Origin: JBGPJM01 sp041485385 | GTDB lineage: Bacteria; Planctomycetota; Phycisphaerae; Phycisphaerales; UBA1924 | DNA length: 8,916 bases | Reading direction: 5' to 3' | NCBI GenBank assembly: GCA_041485385.1 | Contig: JBGPJM010000205.1 | Coordinates: 1 to 8,916, forward strand | In this document: in pieces, positions 7,453 through 8,916 of the stretch | Position numbering within the stretch: the stretch's first letter is position 1 | Layout: the number at the start of each line of letters is the position of its first letter | Program-made: the position numbers and the translations under genes | The notes under the pieces: model-generated | Seen by the model: the letters and a program-made list of their open reading frames with translations, nothing else | Databases searched by the model: none | What the model was told of the DNA's origin: nothing

Positions 7453-8760
7453 ATGCCGTCCCCCTCCCCTATCACCCGCCGCCAGTTCGTGGCCACCACC
7501 GCCGCCGCCGCTATGGCCTCGCCGCTGATCATCCCCTCCGTTTCCTGGGGCGCCGCCGGCGTGCGCAGGCCCCGGCCCAGCGGCCGGCTCAACCTCGGAT
7601 TCATCGGCATCGGTGTCATGAACCGCGACCACCTGCACCGGTTCCTGGATATCCCGGAGGTGCAGGTGCAGGCCGTCTGCGACGTCGACACCACGCGCCG
7701 CGAGGCCGCCAAGAAGATGGTGGACGACAAGTACTCCGCCGCCGCCGCCGCCGCCGGGTGCGCGGCCTACAACGACTACCGCGGGCTGCTGGAACGCAAG
7801 GACATCGACGCTGTCGCCATCGCCACGCCCGACCACTGGCACGCCATCATCGTCATCGAGGCGTGCAAGGCCAAGAAGGACATCTACTGCGAAAAGCCAC
7901 TCTCGCTGAAGATCCACGAGGCCAAGGCGATGATCGACGCCGTGCGCAAGCATGACCGCGTTTTCCAGACCGGCTCCCAGCAGCGGACCGAGTATGACGG
8001 CAAGTTCCGCACCGCCTGCGAGTACGTCCGCTCCGGCAGGATCGGCAAGGTCCTGACCGTGCACGTCGGCGTCGGCGGCCCCAGCAAATGGTGCGACCTG
8101 CCCGAGGAATCCATGGAGCCGAATCTGGACTGGGACCGCTGGCTCGGCCCGGCGCCCATGAGGCCGTACAACTCGATCCTCTCGCCGCGCGGCGTGCACA
8201 ACCACTACCCGCTGTGGCGGAACTACCGCGAATACTCCGGCGGCACCATGACCGACATGGGCGCGCACCACTTCGATATCGCGCAGTGGGGGCTGGACAT
8301 GGACACCTCCGGCCCCGTCGAGGTGCGCCCGGCGCTCGACGGCGACCGCACCGTCGGCGTCCGCTACGTCTACGCAAACGGGGTTGAGATGACCCACGGC
8401 GGGCCCTCCGGCACGACGTTCATCGGCACCAAGGGGATGATCCAGGTCGACCGCGACAAGCTCGTGAGCATCCCCGAAGGAATCCTGAAGGAGCCGCTGG
8501 GGGACAACGACGTGCACCTGCCGAAGTTCAGCGATCACCACGCGAACTGGCTGGAGTGCGTGAAGTCGCGCCAGCGGTGCATCTGCGACGTGGAGGTGGG
8601 CGCGCGGAGCGTCACCGTCTGCCACCTGGGGAACCTGGTGTACTGGAACAACCGGGCGCTGAAGTGGGACCCGAAGAACTGGAACTTCGGGAACGACCGC
8701 GAGGCCAACGGGTGGATGGACTACCAGCGGCGCGAGGGGTATGCCCTGCCGGAAGCGTGA
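7453..8760 (+). CDS. Gfo/Idh/MocA family oxidoreductase, Tat-exported
   Basis: A 435-residue NAD(P)-dependent sugar/inositol dehydrogenase-like protein. The N-terminus has a twin-arginine signal, TRRQFVATTAAAA (8-20), followed by a hydrophobic stretch to about residue 33, so export folded with cofactor is expected. The Rossmann fold starts NLGFIGIGVMNRDH (47-60) with the GxGxxN loop; AVCDVD (74-79), AIATPDHWH (122-130), and CEKPLS (146-151) with Lys148, the conserved catalytic-region lysine, follow. The C-terminal domain has GGTMTDMGAHHFDIAQW (263-279), with His272/His273 and Asp275 near the active site, and ends with WDP and EANGWM segments common in planctomycete paralogues. This subfamily is greatly expanded in Planctomycetota and related bacteria; individual substrates are mostly unknown. 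A run of alanines (about 96-101) interrupts the domain. Confidence 0.92.
   Translation: MPSPSPITRRQFVATTAAAAMASPLIIPSVSWGAAGVRRPRPSGRLNLGFIGIGVMNRDHLHRFLDIPEVQVQAVCDVDTTRREAAKKMVDDKYSAAAAAAGCAAYNDYRGLLERKDIDAVAIATPDHWHAIIVIEACKAKKDIYCEKPLSLKIHEAKAMIDAVRKHDRVFQTGSQQRTEYDGKFRTACEYVRSGRIGKVLTVHVGVGGPSKWCDLPEESMEPNLDWDRWLGPAPMRPYNSILSPRGVHNHYPLWRNYREYSGGTMTDMGAHHFDIAQWGLDMDTSGPVEVRPALDGDRTVGVRYVYANGVEMTHGGPSGTTFIGTKGMIQVDRDKLVSIPEGILKEPLGDNDVHLPKFSDHHANWLECVKSRQRCICDVEVGARSVTVCHLGNLVYWNNRALKWDPKNWNFGNDREANGWMDYQRREGYALPEA
7738..7755 (+). repeat. (GCC)6 trinucleotide repeat encoding an Ala tract
   Basis: Six consecutive GCC codons give a poly-Ala run in the Gfo/Idh Rossmann domain, between the strand AVCDVD and the AAYNDYRGLL segment, where homologues have a short variable loop. 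Length changes here would stay in frame. Confidence 0.7.
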
Positions 8761-8790
8761 GCAGTAAGGATAAGGAGTGATACGGGTCCC

Positions 8791-8826
8791 ACCTAATCCC
8801 CGCGCGCCGTTGCGCTTCCGTTAGGT
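8791..8826. repeat. Inverted repeat ACCTAA...TTAGGT in the intergenic gap
   Basis: Perfect 6-bp arms (8791-8796 and 8821-8826) flank 24 bases that themselves contain GCGC...GCGC. It lies between the Gfo/Idh stop and the next start at 8884. It could be a terminator stem without a T-run or an operator; it may also be chance. Confidence 0.3.
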
Positions 8827-8871
8827 TGCGCGAAGCCGGCCGGCATGCGAGACTGCCTGTGCTCATTGAGC

Positions 8872-8878
8872 AAGGAGG
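8872..8878 (+). promoter_or_regulatory. Shine-Dalgarno fixing the start at 8884
   Basis: AAGGAGG lies five bases before the ATG at 8884. It is the main reason to call a gene start in the last 33 bases of the window. Confidence 0.7.
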
Positions 8879-8883
8879 CTCGT

Positions 8884-8916
8884 ATGCACGTCGAAGCGCA
8901 CGCCACGATGGAGGAG
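8884..8916 (+). CDS. Start of an unidentified gene, 3' truncated by the window
   Basis: Eleven codons beginning MHVEAHATMEE, open to the window end, behind a strong ribosome-binding site. It does not look like a signal peptide. Too short to recognise; no function assigned. The 123-base gap upstream suggests its own promoter, and it need not be co-transcribed with the Gfo/Idh gene. Confidence 0.55.
   Translation, partial: MHVEAHATMEE

Noticed and set aside
7297..8625. Long upstream extension of the HD-protein frame
   Set aside because: This part is antisense to the Gfo/Idh gene and low in recognisable motifs. The HD family length and an ATG with GGAG upstream place the start at 7296.

Overview
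The window is a strongly GC-rich stretch of bacterial chromosome. Gene content (Tat-exported Gfo/Idh/MocA oxidoreductase, PQQ sugar dehydrogenase, secreted lipoprotein hydrolase) and protein style suggest Planctomycetota, perhaps a Phycisphaerae-like lineage. That placement is inference from family resemblance; there is no rRNA or other marker here. I see no phage, transposon, CRISPR, tRNA or rRNA.

Layout: positions 3-797 are the 3' end of a PQQ-dependent sugar dehydrogenase. Three bases later comes a predicted lipoprotein of the phospholipase B-like/C45 Ntn-hydrolase type (801-2291). After 35 bases, a choline-monooxygenase-like Rieske oxygenase alpha subunit follows (2327-3421). A doubtful 72-codon ORF (3418-3636) links it through ATGA overlaps at both ends to a small VOC (glyoxalase-fold) gene (3633-3967) that carries a one-base frameshift near its 3' end. 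Threonine synthase (4011-5231) and cyclopropane-fatty-acid synthase (about 5340-6590) follow on the same strand. A COG4339-type HD phosphohydrolase lies on the minus strand (6658-7296), converging on the Cfa gene. A Tat-secreted Gfo/Idh/MocA oxidoreductase (7453-8760) diverges from it, and the first 11 codons of another gene start at 8884.

How the genes work together: ThrC and Cfa are housekeeping enzymes (threonine synthesis, membrane lipid cyclopropanation). The exported sugar dehydrogenase and Gfo/Idh protein fit the carbohydrate-degrading lifestyle of planctomycetes. The adjacent lipase-like hydrolase and choline-monooxygenase-like oxygenase could act on phospholipid head groups, but this is a hypothesis only.

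No convincing undescribed multi-gene system is visible. The points most worth a second look are a recurrent TAnGCT element just upstream of three genes (possibly leaderless at the Rieske gene), the VOC frameshift, the doubly overlapping small ORF, a proline-rich linker placed directly before the Ntn nucleophile, and a threonine synthase that has lost its N-terminal zinc-ribbon cysteines.
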